A DNA stretch of 26,016 nt from an uncultured Lachnospiraceae bacterium (GCA_902476265.1 CABSCP010000052.1:1-26016); one strand, 5' to 3'; positions 15,747-24,548 are shown, counted from the stretch's first letter. The notes: generated by a model not told the origin, from the sequence alone. Numbers and translations are program-made.

Positions 15747-16027
15747 CCCTTTGCTCCTCTCCTTTTGGCGTATGCTTCTGCTTCCCGGTAGCATACACTG
15801 ATTGCTGTTTCCTCTTTTTTCAGATCTTTTCTGGCCGCAGCCACGCTCCCGATCTCCACCAGCAGCATTTTCAGCGCCGGAAATTCTTTTACTGCTTCCT
15901 GCAGCTGTGTAGTCAATCCATTTTTATAGATTGTCCCCGGCGTTGCTACACCCATAATAGGCGGCCCCAAATAGATGACCACACTCACCGGTTCTGTAGC
16001 TTTTGCTTTTTCTGTCATTTTAGGCAT
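15743..16027 (-). CDS. Small uncharacterised tail protein upstream of the sheath
   Basis: 94 residues with a basic start (MPKMTEKAKATE), a beta-like SVVIYLGPPIMGVATPGTIY, then LTTQLQEAVKEFPALKMLLVEI and a basic helical tail (YREAEAYAKRRGAKG). No family is recognised with confidence. The GPPI.G...PGTIY block resembles the short 'tail protein' placed before sheath genes in several Firmicute myophages. The start at 16027 has GGAGG upstream and overlaps the previous stop. It may help cap or nucleate the sheath, but that is only positional inference. Confidence 0.7.
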   Translation of the reverse strand: MPKMTEKAKATEPVSVVIYLGPPIMGVATPGTIYKNGLTTQLQEAVKEFPALKMLLVEIGSVAAARKDLKKEETAISVCYREAEAYAKRRGAKG

Positions 16028-16526
16028 ATTTATCCTCCTCTCTTTTTGTCAAAAGCATATGCCATGTCATTTCCATCGCCCCGTAGTAATACGGAAACTG
16101 GTCTTCATCATCCAGCGTCCAGTTGATCCCCGCGCTTTCATCCATCGCATATTTCTCACTGAGTATGGGATCTGCAAAAAACCTTCCGGATATCCGCTGT
16201 ATCATGTTCAAAATCACCTGGTGTCCCTGGCATCCCAGATCATTATCCCAAATCCCAAAAATCAGAACCGTTTTCACCGTATGCACTCCGGCGTGCTCTC
16301 CCATGCTCCCAGAATCCATACGCACCACACAGAACGGATACAGATCATCTTCCTGTGCTTCCTCATCCATTACTGTTTCAGTCTGGATTTTTTGCATCTG
16401 CTTCGGAAGATTCTGTCCAAATGTCTGTATATGTACCAGTTCCCCTTTCGGATTTTTCATCATAAAATCCTGTAAAATCCGCTCTATTTCTTTTTTTAAT
16501 TCATTCTGCAAGCTAAAAGTTGTCAT
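16020..16526 (-). CDS. Probable tail terminator / tail completion protein
   Basis: 168 residues with an N-terminal helix (LQNELKKEIERILQDF), a middle DLYPFCVVRMDSGSMG, VHTVKTVLIFGIWDNDLGCQGH and a C-terminal GAMEMTWHMLL. The size, alternating beta content and position between gpZ-like protein and sheath suggest a gpU(lambda)/gp15-like tail terminator; there is no diagnostic motif. ATG 16526 is preferred to TTG 16538: GGAG lies 6 bases before it and the upstream gene ends at 16528. Confidence 0.62.
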   Translation of the reverse strand: MTTFSLQNELKKEIERILQDFMMKNPKGELVHIQTFGQNLPKQMQKIQTETVMDEEAQEDDLYPFCVVRMDSGSMGEHAGVHTVKTVLIFGIWDNDLGCQGHQVILNMIQRISGRFFADPILSEKYAMDESAGINWTLDDEDQFPYYYGAMEMTWHMLLTKREEDKYA

Positions 16527-16527
16527 T

Positions 16528-17133
16528 TTAAGCTCCAATCACGGCATGCATATGCTTCAGCAATCTGAAGCTTATTTCGTTATCCATATCTGTCCGAACC
16601 TTTTCGTCGTATGCCTTTTCTGCCGCCTTTGATTTTGACAGTGACACCAGTTCCTTGATCGCTTCCCGACGTTTATTTTTCATTTTTTCCCCAGGCACAC
16701 GCTGAAAAATTCCTTCATGTCCGCTCTTCATTGTCGCCACAAACGCTTTATAGCTTCTTCCGTTTGCTTTCAATTCCATTTCTTTCAGTGCTCCGCCTGC
16801 CATCCGTATCATGGCTCGTGCACCCTTTTTTTGGGTATTTTTTCGATTCCGATATCCTTTCCGTATTGGAATCGTTGCTCCTCTTACTGTCAGAACAGTG
16901 CCTCCGTTTTTAGCATTCATTGAGGTCTGCTTTATATCAGCTTTTCGGAACTGGGAACTTTTTATGGTATATAACTCCTTTGTGGACTCATATATCCTGC
17001 TTTTTGTCTCTTTGCTTACTTCATTTATGGCTTTTTTCAGGACTTTATCCATCTGATTTCCTTTTCCCATTTCATCCATCCGCTTTTGTATTGCGTCAAG
17101 CGTTGCCTGATAAGGCTCTACTTTTACGATCAT
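16528..17133 (-). CDS. Minor tail protein Z-like (lambda gpZ family)
   Basis: 201 basic residues. Pattern: long N-terminal helix (LDAIQKRMDEMGKGNQMDKVL), KKAINEVSKETKSRI, then TIPIRKGYRNRKNTQ and FVATMKSGHEGIFQRVPG, which is the typical gpZ end-of-domain motif before a basic C-terminal helix. In lambda Z is needed for correct DNA positioning at the tail-head joint. It overlaps the preceding adaptor as ATGA, with a GGAGG upstream. Confidence 0.8.
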   Translation of the reverse strand: MIVKVEPYQATLDAIQKRMDEMGKGNQMDKVLKKAINEVSKETKSRIYESTKELYTIKSSQFRKADIKQTSMNAKNGGTVLTVRGATIPIRKGYRNRKNTQKKGARAMIRMAGGALKEMELKANGRSYKAFVATMKSGHEGIFQRVPGEKMKNKRREAIKELVSLSKSKAAEKAYDEKVRTDMDNEISFRLLKHMHAVIGA

Positions 17134-17468
17134 GACCGTGTCGCCTCCAGACTGATTGAATAAATTCCATCTTCATTGTTTGCGTCTGTGATCACATACT
17201 GCTTTCCGTCAAACTTAAGTAATCTTCCAGGTGAAGGTAACGGCCCAAAGTCCTCCGCTGCCACATAAAAAAGCAGCTGCTTATAATACAGCTGCCTGTT
17301 TTGCAGTTCCGACATAGAATCCCGTATCTTTTTTTCCCGTTCTGTCAGTTCATTTTCATCGACGATGACCAGCACTTCTTTTTCGTTCAGCAGATGCAAC
17401 TCACCAAATTCGTCAAAGTTTAGAAAAGCCTTTTTAATGTCTCGTTTTACGACATCTTTAAATGTCAT
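17130..17468 (-). CDS. Probable head-tail adaptor / connector protein
   Basis: 112 residues. N-terminal helix (FKDVVKRDIKKAFLNF), a beta pair with EVLVIVDENEL, a central helix MSELQNRQLYYKQLL, then YVAAEDFGPLPSPGRLLKFDGKQYVI (notable PSPG and LLKFDGKQY). The LLKFDGKQYVITDANNEDGIY ending resembles lambda gpFII-like joiners. Location just after the capsid genes and before gpZ supports a neck role. ATGA overlap on both sides. Confidence 0.68.
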   Translation of the reverse strand: MTFKDVVKRDIKKAFLNFDEFGELHLLNEKEVLVIVDENELTEREKKIRDSMSELQNRQLYYKQLLFYVAAEDFGPLPSPGRLLKFDGKQYVITDANNEDGIYSISLEATRS

Positions 17469-17734
17469 TTCTTTTTCCTCTCTGCCGTTTTCGGTATTTT
17501 TCCCAGCAGTTCTTCTTCCTCAGACCCTTCCACCGGAATTCCCGCCTCTGCCGAAGCCTTTACGGCCTTTCTCCGTTGCACCGGTGCAACTTCCGGCATT
17601 CCTGTTTCTTCCCGCACGCTTTCCGCCCGCTGCCATGCCTCCCGCATGGCAGCGTCCTCACAGTGTATCTCTTCTCCCGGAATATACTGCCTTCCCTGGT
17701 AAAGTATAGGTACTGTCGCAATGATTTTCCCCAT
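17465..17734 (-). CDS. Small uncharacterised head-proximal protein
   Basis: 89 residues. The first 45 (MGKIIATVPILYQGRQYIPGEEIHC) resemble the short beta domain seen in gp-like 'DUF7210' proteins of phage heads. The rest is charged and probably disordered, ending KTAERKKK. Function unknown; it sits between the DUF2190-like protein and the adaptor. The start at 17734 has GAGGTGAGAG upstream. Confidence 0.7.
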   Translation of the reverse strand: MGKIIATVPILYQGRQYIPGEEIHCEDAAMREAWQRAESVREETGMPEVAPVQRRKAVKASAEAGIPVEGSEEEELLGKIPKTAERKKK

Positions 17735-17742
17735 CTCTCACC

Positions 17743-18081
17743 TCATGCATTGATCTTTACGAGAACTTTTGTACTGTTCGCTTCCGCATTTGCAGCCGCA
17801 TATCCGGCAGGCACATTACTATCCTCCCCTGCCTTCTCGGCTGCTGTAATTCCATCATCACAGTAATACACTTCGGTTCCTGCTGTAATCTCCGTAGTGT
17901 CTGCCTTTTCAAACTCAAACACTCCGGAAACATGCACTGCCCCCATTTCACCCGCCGGAATATCCGCCCCTGCAATTGCGATTCTTTTTCCCATTACCAG
18001 CACGGTTCCTGCTTCAATTTTCTTTCCTGTATTGTTCCTGTAATCGAGAGATTCTCCTCTCTGCCAATATGCTGCCTTCAT
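17743..18081 (-). CDS. DUF2190 family capsid decoration-like protein
   Basis: 112 residues. Features include GESLDYRNNTGKKIEAGTVLV, IAIAGADIPAGEMGAVHVSGVFEF and TEVYYCDDGIT, which are characteristic of DUF2190, a family placed next to capsid genes and likely to act as capsid cement (as in lambda gpD-type stabilisation, although unrelated in sequence). It lies 12 bases from the capsid gene and has TAAGGAGGT before its ATG. Confidence 0.85.
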   Translation of the reverse strand: MKAAYWQRGESLDYRNNTGKKIEAGTVLVMGKRIAIAGADIPAGEMGAVHVSGVFEFEKADTTEITAGTEVYYCDDGITAAEKAGEDSNVPAGYAAANAEANSTKVLVKINA

Positions 18082-18092
18082 GCTCTACCTCC

Positions 18093-19661
18093 TTATGCCA
18101 ATTCAATCGGATTTTTTACGACTACACCAGGATTCATAATTGCCCCTCTGTAGTCCATCACATTGATACCCCAATCGAGGTAAATGTCCCAGACATAACC
18201 CAAAGTTCCAGGCACCTCCGCCCTTCTGATATTAGGCACATCCTGTCCATTTAAGTAGTCTACCTCGATAAATGATGTGTCTTCTTTTGCCCCAATCATC
18301 CACCACGGCATCTGATTTCCAAATCCTCCGCAAAGTGCGTTGATCGTGGGATCCTCTACAACTTCGATGCTGTCTTTGTACTGATACAGTGGATTGACGG
18401 CCTGTGTATTATCCTCCGTGTGAATAGTCGGGCTGAAAAACAGGGTGTACATGTCGAACTTATATCCACTCGGCACAATGATCATTGCAGGCCGGATAAT
18501 ACATACCTCTCCAAATTCGTCCTTCTGGTTTGACAGTGCCATGATCATTCCCTGCACCGCTTCCGCCGTAATTCCCGTTCCTTTTGCAAGCAGATTGTAA
18601 TGTGCTTTGTCAAACAGTTTAACACCGTCATAAATCACTGCATTGTTAATCAGTATCTGATAGCACTGCTTATTCTGTGTCTTGCGGGCGGACGCTGCAT
18701 ACTTTGCAGGCATCTTTGTAATCAAATCAATGTCATCGTTGATAAACGCCTGACGTGTCAGTGTAAACTGACGCCCATATGTTTTCAGCTTTCTTGTGGG
18801 CCGCTTTTCATCTCCCCACACATCATGTTTCAGTTCCCCGCCTTCCGGTACTTCCAGAAATTCTCCTGCAGGCCCCGCCAGATAATTGTTATCATGGGTT
18901 TTAAAATCTTTCAGCGTGCCTCTGGTTGTCCAGCGGTCGAAAGTAACCGGCGCTGTACGATGTCCTTCAACATACGCTTTATTGATGGCATTGTCCAGGA
19001 TTGTCGGGAATGCTGCCGTGGGATTAAAGAACTGTCTCTGAAGCATAGAAAACAATTCATCCGAGCTCCGTCTGTTCATTCCCGTCTGCCCTTCTGCGGC
19101 CAGGCACTCAATAGCCAGGTCCCGCAATGACATTCCCATCATATTTCTTGCACCTTCTGCCGGATTCTCCATCTGTATCCCGCTGCGCAGTAACAGGGAA
19201 TCTGATGCGGCATTACGGAATTTATCCTGTTCATCTGTTTCTACCGTTGCCCGCGCTCCCAGCGGTGCTCCGTTCTGGCGCATATGCTCAATGACGGCTG
19301 TCCGTACACTGTCTACCGTGTTCCCGCCTTCAATGTATCCCTGCAGCTGGTCATTCATCCTGAATTCCCGGCACAGCGCTGTAATATCAGCAATCCTTCT
19401 TCGTTCCTCCTGCAGCATACGCTGCGTTTCATGGTTCTGCTGTGCGCTCACTCCATTAGAATTTTCCCCTTCACCAGTGTTTCCGTTTGATCCCCCCTGG
19501 CGTTCTTCCTCTTCGATTTCCTGATTCAATCTTTCAATTTCCCGCTGAAGAGTGTCAAATTCTGTCTGTTCTTCCGCAGTAAGTTCACGGTGTGCTCCCT
19601 GTGCAGTATTCAGGATCTGCTGCTGCCGTGCAACCTTCTGCTGTCTTAACTTCTTTTTCAT
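18093..19661 (-). CDS. Major capsid protein (HK97 fold, delta domain retained)
   Basis: 522 residues. Residues 1-60 form a charged coiled coil (AHRELTAEEQTEFDTLQ ... LNQEIEEEER), the delta/scaffold domain of HK97-type capsids. A low-complexity GSNGNTGEGENSNG linker (about 58-72) follows. The body contains FFNPTAAFPTILDNAIN, GEFLEVPEGGELKHD, GRQFTLTRQAFINDD and a C-terminal GYVWDIYLDWGINVMDYRG. The RQFTLTRQAFINDD block resembles Mu gpT-like capsids. The protease upstream would remove the delta domain during maturation. It starts at 19661 with GGAGG. Confidence 0.93.
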   Translation of the reverse strand: MKKKLRQQKVARQQQILNTAQGAHRELTAEEQTEFDTLQREIERLNQEIEEEERQGGSNGNTGEGENSNGVSAQQNHETQRMLQEERRRIADITALCREFRMNDQLQGYIEGGNTVDSVRTAVIEHMRQNGAPLGARATVETDEQDKFRNAASDSLLLRSGIQMENPAEGARNMMGMSLRDLAIECLAAEGQTGMNRRSSDELFSMLQRQFFNPTAAFPTILDNAINKAYVEGHRTAPVTFDRWTTRGTLKDFKTHDNNYLAGPAGEFLEVPEGGELKHDVWGDEKRPTRKLKTYGRQFTLTRQAFINDDIDLITKMPAKYAASARKTQNKQCYQILINNAVIYDGVKLFDKAHYNLLAKGTGITAEAVQGMIMALSNQKDEFGEVCIIRPAMIIVPSGYKFDMYTLFFSPTIHTEDNTQAVNPLYQYKDSIEVVEDPTINALCGGFGNQMPWWMIGAKEDTSFIEVDYLNGQDVPNIRRAEVPGTLGYVWDIYLDWGINVMDYRGAIMNPGVVVKNPIELA

Positions 19662-19674
19662 TCTTTTTTTCCTC

Positions 19675-20289
19675 CTATAATGTCATGTTTTTATTCACAA
19701 TGAGCTGCCTTTCATAGTCCCTGAATGCACGCCCACTACTGCCTTCCTGCTGCCTCCCGACTCCCACCGTGGGATCTGCCGGTACACTTACGATTGATAC
19801 TTCAAAAGGCTCCCACCTCTTTGCAATGGATGCTGGTCCGGTAAACCTTCCATCGGCAGACTGTTTATTTGCCATCACTTCTTCCCATGATGTCACCACA
19901 TATCCAACTGATACACCCTTCAAAGTGCCTGACTTCACTTTCTGATAAATTTTTTCTGATTCTTCATCTGTATCAAATTCGATTTCTGCATGTCCACGGT
20001 TGTTCTCAATCCATGCCCTGGTGATTTTACCAATCACAGCATCCCGTTTATGGTTAAACAGCACACATCCTATTTCATTCAGACGCGACATATCAACACA
20101 CCCATCTGTATGATCCAGAATTTCCGCCCCATACCATCTGTCATATGGCAGCTCACTGGAGAAGGAAATGACAAACTTTCTCTCATTTCCTTCTCCTTCC
20201 ATGGCTCTGATCGCGTTTGCTCCCATTTCCCTGAAGCATTTATTCTCCCGTATCGGTACTTCCCGGCATATATACTCCGTCTTTCCCAA
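19675..20289 (-). CDS. Prohead protease (S78/U35-like)
   Basis: 204 residues. It has the expected catalytic pair: H80 in GCVLFNHKRD and S127 in LKGVSVGY. A late KRWEPFEVSIVSVPADP matches the 'E.S.V..PA.P' tail of prohead proteases. It processes the capsid delta domain during head maturation. The start is a TTG at 20289 with GGGAGGTG eight bases upstream, inside the last codons of the portal gene (50-base overlap). The next ATG in frame (20226) has no comparable ribosome-binding site. Confidence 0.92.
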   Translation of the reverse strand: MGKTEYICREVPIRENKCFREMGANAIRAMEGEGNERKFVISFSSELPYDRWYGAEILDHTDGCVDMSRLNEIGCVLFNHKRDAVIGKITRAWIENNRGHAEIEFDTDEESEKIYQKVKSGTLKGVSVGYVVTSWEEVMANKQSADGRFTGPASIAKRWEPFEVSIVSVPADPTVGVGRQQEGSSGRAFRDYERQLIVNKNMTL

Positions 20290-21724
20290 ACATTACACCT
20301 CCCATATCAAGTCCATTTTCTTCTGCATATTTCAGGACCTCTATAATTTCATCCATTTGTTCCTTCCAGTCACGTCCGTTTTCTGCTGCCAGCTGCTGGA
20401 ATGTCTTTTGCCCTGTATTCAGTGCCGTCTTATTTGCCATTGCTTCTTTTGCTGGGTCTATCCACTTTTTCGGTGCCGCCGTCCACGTATGACTCATGTA
20501 TTTTTCTTTTTTATTCCAAAAGTCCGCAATCTGCACGATTCCAGCCAGCACACAGGAAATCACAAAAGTTTCATAGATTTCATCCATGACTTCCATGAGC
20601 AGTTCCTTTTCCTCCTCATAGGTCAATCCGTCCTCTATCATCCCTTGTCTTGCCGATGCATAATTTGTCTCCGACATATCCCTGCTTGTGGCCTCATAAG
20701 AGAGTCCCTGCCCTGATCCAATCATATGCTGCATCAATTTTATGTACTGCGTAGCATCTGTTGCCTGTCCATTCGGATTTACCACTTGTACATCATCCCC
20801 CGGATTCAGTTCCCGTATCATGCCAGGAGCCAGCGTTTTTCCGGCATAGCTGATTTTCCCTGCTTCGTTCGCATTTCCATTTCTTCCTATCGTATTGCTC
20901 GGTGTCATTTTTTTTATGAAAACCGAAAGGCATGCCGCTATCCGTTCTTTGATTGAAACAGCGGTCATATATTCATTTGCATCCCGTATTCTTATTACCG
21001 TCGGACTCATGTCCGACATTTCTCTGATCTGTGACGGGCGGCGCTTTGTGTAGTAGAAAATCACGTCTTTCGCATCCACGTATACCGGTTCCAGCGTAAG
21101 CGTACCGCCTATGTCATATTGCCTGAACCAGTATCCCTCCGGCCGGTTCCACCGGTTATATTCAATTCCCCCTACAACTTTATTTCCTTTATTTTTTGCC
21201 TGTACCTGCGACACATCCAATTCATCCACTTCCAGCGTTTGCAGCTGAAATGGAATGAATCCCTGTCTTGTATAACGCTTCAGAATCAAAATCCCGCCAT
21301 CAACTTTTTTTCGCTGCACACACATCCGTAAAATCTGATTGAAACTCTGTGTCCCTGTTACATCACAGTTCTGCTTTTTACACCATCTTTTCCATGCCTC
21401 CGCCAGCGCATGGTCTGTTTCATCTTCTCCTGTTTTTGGCCGCAAGGCATATCCCCCGCCAAATACATTTCTCTTGAACGCACCAACAACAGAATTGAGC
21501 ATATCTGAATTGCGTTCCAGATCTCTGGTTCTGGCCCTTACGGTCTCCCTGCTGTATCTGTCCGTAATCTCGGCTGACTGATTAATTGCGCGCCAGTTTG
21601 CGCTCCCATTCCCATATCCGGCCGCATCATAGCTCCTCAATTCATTGTCATACTGTCGCCAGGCTGATCTTCTGGCTCCCCATTCCGGTGATATGTAGGA
21701 TATCAAATTGTCAATCCAATTCAT
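20240..21724 (-). CDS. Portal protein (lambda gpB type)
   Basis: 494 residues. Motifs of the Phage_portal_2/lambda B family: NWRAINQSAEITDRYSRETV (early), DLERNSDMLNSVVGAFKRNVFG, WKRWCKK, and late ETNYASARQGMIEDG followed by FVISCVLAG. It forms the dodecameric DNA channel at the vertex. ATG 21724 is used because AAGGGAGA lies 6 bases before it and it directly follows the gpW stop; the longer TTG-started frame overlaps that gene. Confidence 0.93.
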   Translation of the reverse strand: MNWIDNLISYISPEWGARRSAWRQYDNELRSYDAAGYGNGSANWRAINQSAEITDRYSRETVRARTRDLERNSDMLNSVVGAFKRNVFGGGYALRPKTGEDETDHALAEAWKRWCKKQNCDVTGTQSFNQILRMCVQRKKVDGGILILKRYTRQGFIPFQLQTLEVDELDVSQVQAKNKGNKVVGGIEYNRWNRPEGYWFRQYDIGGTLTLEPVYVDAKDVIFYYTKRRPSQIREMSDMSPTVIRIRDANEYMTAVSIKERIAACLSVFIKKMTPSNTIGRNGNANEAGKISYAGKTLAPGMIRELNPGDDVQVVNPNGQATDATQYIKLMQHMIGSGQGLSYEATSRDMSETNYASARQGMIEDGLTYEEEKELLMEVMDEIYETFVISCVLAGIVQIADFWNKKEKYMSHTWTAAPKKWIDPAKEAMANKTALNTGQKTFQQLAAENGRDWKEQMDEIIEVLKYAEENGLDMGGVMFGKDGVYMPGSTDTGE

Positions 21725-21725
21725 G

Positions 21726-21935
21726 TTATCTCCCTTCAAAAATTGCCAGATATGTATTGTCCATCAATCCGCTGTCTTGGTTGGCAATCTGCTCCTGTAG
21801 ATCTCTCTGCATCCCCAGCAGCGTATTAAGATCGGCCCGCGTCAGACTTCTGGAACCAATTTTATATGACTGCCCGCCCACAAGGATATTGGAAATAGCT
21901 GTATTTACTTCAATCAGTTTTTCTTCCGCTGACAT
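21726..21935 (-). CDS. Head-tail joining protein, gpW-like
   Basis: 69 residues. The two-helix plan (EKLIEVNTAISNILVGGQSYK; RADLNTLLGMQRDLQEQI) with the SYKIGSRSLTRADL centre matches lambda gpW, which joins the packaged head to the connector. It lies exactly between terminase and portal, as in lambda. GGGAGG precedes the ATG. Confidence 0.85.
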   Translation of the reverse strand: MSAEEKLIEVNTAISNILVGGQSYKIGSRSLTRADLNTLLGMQRDLQEQIANQDSGLMDNTYLAIFEGR

Positions 21936-21947
21936 ACTTTTTCCTCC

Positions 21948-23786
21948 CTATACCCAGTTTTCATTTGTACTTATCCATTGTTCCTCCGGCGTATTCTGTT
22001 TGTCCGCTTCTTCCACTTCTTCACTTCCAATTTCCGTCAGATGCAGCGTTCTGACTCCCAATATATCTGCTGCCGCCATCGCATATACTTCCGCATCCAG
22101 ATAATGGTTGTCTGCATGGCTTGTCTTTTTTGTCCATTCCATCTGTGATTTTCTTCCGTTTTTCACGGAAACCTTATGTTCCGCCGTTACCTGTTCCGCA
22201 TAATCAGTATCACATCCTTCGTATACCATCCACGCGCCTCTTCCGTTTTCCCTATGCATTCTTCCGGCAATCATGTCTTTATATTTCCCGCCATCCACAA
22301 TTACCAGCTGGATCCCGTATGCTTTGGAACCTGTCTTATTTACTGTTGATATTTTATAATGCGTCTGCATCGGATTGCTGGCCCCTTTGACTGGCAGTGC
22401 CCAATCTGAGTTATTTGCACAAAAATCATATACCGCATCCGTATTATATCCGGAATCAATCAGTGTCAAATTTACTACTGCTTTTTCCCCAGACTCTTTT
22501 TCATATTCCAGATTCATGATTTGTTCTACATCATTCAGGTTGAATGCCTGCCCATGCGCAATATTCTGGCTTGTGATTCCATCTCCCCAAGCCCTGATTG
22601 TCCAATATAGGTATCCTTCCTGCACGTCAACCCCGCCAGTCAGAAGTTTTGTCCATTCTGGGACAACATACTCCGGAATATTCGTCTGGCGTTCCATCAC
22701 CAGATCCGTTGTTGTCTTTAATTTTGTGTCTTCCCATGGTTCCGCCAGCCATGAGTTTACAAAGTTCTGCAGTTTTTCCGGATCATCTTTACTGTCCAGA
22801 AATTCCAGTGCAATTTCCTCCCATGTCAGGAACCTGCTGTATAACGCATTGAGCCAGAAAGATATTTTCCTGGCCTTCCCCACGCCTTTTTTCTTTACAG
22901 TTCTCCATTCTCCCTTTCGCAACATTGCGATCTTATCTTTGTTTGATATGATACATCCGCATTCCTGGCACACATATATGGCTTTTTTAGCCCTTTCTGT
23001 ATGATCCATCTCTTTATCATCAGGAAACTTTACTTGTTTCCAGATCAGCGTTATATACTCTCCACAATGTGGGCATGGCACAAAATAATTTTTCTGCTCA
23101 TCGGCATTTTCATGTATCTGCCACACATAATTTGTCTTTAGTGTCGGTGTTGAGCATGTATAAATCTTTTTGCTGTATATGTATGTCCTGGTTCTTTCTT
23201 TTGCTAAATTGTAAGGTGATGCCTCTTTTTTTGACGCACCTTCCATTTTGTCAATTTCATCAAAAAATAGATATTTTATAGCAAAAGATGCCAGTTTTGA
23301 CGGTGAGTTTGATCCCCGTAGCAAAACTGACATCCCCTGAAATCTTAAATTTAATTCTTTTGAAGATCTATCGAAAAATCTTTCCTTTATTTCCGGCGTT
23401 TTTTTCAGTGAAGGCTGTATTCTTTCTGTTGAAACTTCCTTCGCCAAATCGTCTGTAGGGTAAACAATCATTGTCGGCGCCGGATCATCCATGATAATCC
23501 ATCCAAGCATATTCAGCATAGCCTCTGTTCCACCTACCTGCGTAGGTTTGCAAAAGTTTATCTCCTGTACATATGGATCATTAAAAGCATCCATAATTCC
23601 TACCAGATAAGGAGTGATCGCATTTGACCACTTTCCCTTGAAGTGGCTGTTATCTCCAAGCACTCTGTACTTTTCTGCCCATTCACTCACTTTTAATTTT
23701 TCCGGCTTTTTCAGAGTCTTTTCAATTACACTCCGAAAAAGATTTCTTGTTCTAATTCTTGACCGCTGTCGTTCTGATGATGGCAC
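21948..23786 (-). CDS. Terminase large subunit (GpA family)
   Basis: 612 residues. ATPase: Walker A-like PTQVGGTE at 81-88, Walker B LFFDEID at 173-179. A zinc ribbon follows (CPHCG 238-242, CQECG 273-277). The nuclease region has GGVDVQ with D387 and LIDSGYNTD with D444, typical GpA-type residues. It powers DNA packaging and cuts concatemers; GpA-type enzymes usually cut at cohesive ends, so cos packaging is inferred. GTG start at 23786 near a GAGGAGGTG purine run; exact start uncertain. Confidence 0.95.
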   Translation of the reverse strand: MPSSERQRSRIRTRNLFRSVIEKTLKKPEKLKVSEWAEKYRVLGDNSHFKGKWSNAITPYLVGIMDAFNDPYVQEINFCKPTQVGGTEAMLNMLGWIIMDDPAPTMIVYPTDDLAKEVSTERIQPSLKKTPEIKERFFDRSSKELNLRFQGMSVLLRGSNSPSKLASFAIKYLFFDEIDKMEGASKKEASPYNLAKERTRTYIYSKKIYTCSTPTLKTNYVWQIHENADEQKNYFVPCPHCGEYITLIWKQVKFPDDKEMDHTERAKKAIYVCQECGCIISNKDKIAMLRKGEWRTVKKKGVGKARKISFWLNALYSRFLTWEEIALEFLDSKDDPEKLQNFVNSWLAEPWEDTKLKTTTDLVMERQTNIPEYVVPEWTKLLTGGVDVQEGYLYWTIRAWGDGITSQNIAHGQAFNLNDVEQIMNLEYEKESGEKAVVNLTLIDSGYNTDAVYDFCANNSDWALPVKGASNPMQTHYKISTVNKTGSKAYGIQLVIVDGGKYKDMIAGRMHRENGRGAWMVYEGCDTDYAEQVTAEHKVSVKNGRKSQMEWTKKTSHADNHYLDAEVYAMAAADILGVRTLHLTEIGSEEVEEADKQNTPEEQWISTNENWV

Positions 23787-23798
23787 CTCCTCACCCCG

Positions 23799-24326
23799 CT
23801 ATTCCTCCTCTTCATCATCTTCCAGCAAAAGTGAAGAGTTTTTTTCTTTGTCAATCTTCAGAGGATCATATTCCGCAAGTTCATCCAGCGTCCCGAACAT
23901 TTCCTTCTCCAGCACATCAATAATTTCATTGACATCATCTTCTGACACAATCAATGGAGCCACTTTCTGTGGAACTGCCAGTATCCTATTTTTGAAATTC
24001 ATAAGCATGTCCGTCAAAAACTCTTCTACATCATCTGCTTCATGGAGTTCTTTTCTAAGCTTCCTGAGTTTCAATACTGATATCTTTTTCTTTATCTGCT
24101 CATGCTCTGCCTGTTCCTTTTCTTTTACGACAGTTGTACCCTGCTGTGCTTCCGCTTCCAGTCGATAGTTTATGTACTCCGGCACGCACTTCTCCAGACA
24201 GTAGTTTTTTGTCTTTTTTCCCTCTGTGCGCCCCTTCTCAAAAAGTCCATATTCATCGCGCAGCTGGCGGATTCTTCGATCTGTTACCCCCAATATTGCG
24301 GCCAACTCTTTCTGATTCACATCCAC
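23799..24326 (-). CDS. Terminase small subunit (Nu1-like)
   Basis: 175 residues. An N-terminal winged/HTH region (NQKELAAILGVTDRRIRQLRDEYGLF shown in part as KELAAILGVTDRRIRQL) fits DNA binding at the packaging site. A long helical centre follows (EHEQIKKKISVLKLRKLRKEL), then DMLMNFKNRILAVPQKVAP, a typical terminase-small assembly segment, and an acidic tail (EDDEEEE). GTG 24326 has GGAGG about 10 bases before it; an in-frame TTG at 24359 would add 11 residues but lacks a visible site. Confidence 0.88.
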   Translation of the reverse strand: MDVNQKELAAILGVTDRRIRQLRDEYGLFEKGRTEGKKTKNYCLEKCVPEYINYRLEAEAQQGTTVVKEKEQAEHEQIKKKISVLKLRKLRKELHEADDVEEFLTDMLMNFKNRILAVPQKVAPLIVSEDDVNEIIDVLEKEMFGTLDELAEYDPLKIDKEKNSSLLLEDDEEEE

Positions 24327-24473
24327 GTCCGAATTGTCCTCCTTTTCATCCTTCTTCAATCAGCAAAAAGCGGAAGGAAGTGCCAACTTTTTTTTCTTTT
24401 TTCAGAGGAAAAGCATGCGCCTTCCTCGCCCCGTATCCGGGGTAGGTCTTCTGTAGTACCTAAATCCTATGGA

Positions 24474-24547
24474 TGGACCTTCGGGGACTCGAACCCCGGA
24501 CCGGCCGGTTATGAGCCGACTGCTCTAACCTACTGAGCTAAAGGTCC
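24474..24547 (-). tRNA. tRNA with CAT anticodon (probably tRNA-Ile2, otherwise Met)
   Basis: All four arms are seen: acceptor GGACCTT/AAGGTCC, D-stem GCTC/GAGC, anticodon stem GTCGG/CCGGC with loop CTCATAA, T-stem CGGGG/CCCCG with loop TTCGAGT, and discriminator A. CCA is not encoded (ATCC follows). The GGACCTT acceptor and overall sequence are much like the Bacillus tRNA-Ile2 (lysidine at C34, reads AUA) that I recall, and unlike the GGCGG-type elongator Met. It lies between methylase and terminase. Confidence 0.92.
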
Positions 24548-24548
24548 T

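Noticed and set aside
24429..24442. Hairpin CCCCG-TATC-CGGGG between terminase and tRNA
   Set aside because: Real but short, with no U-run on either strand; not called as a terminator.
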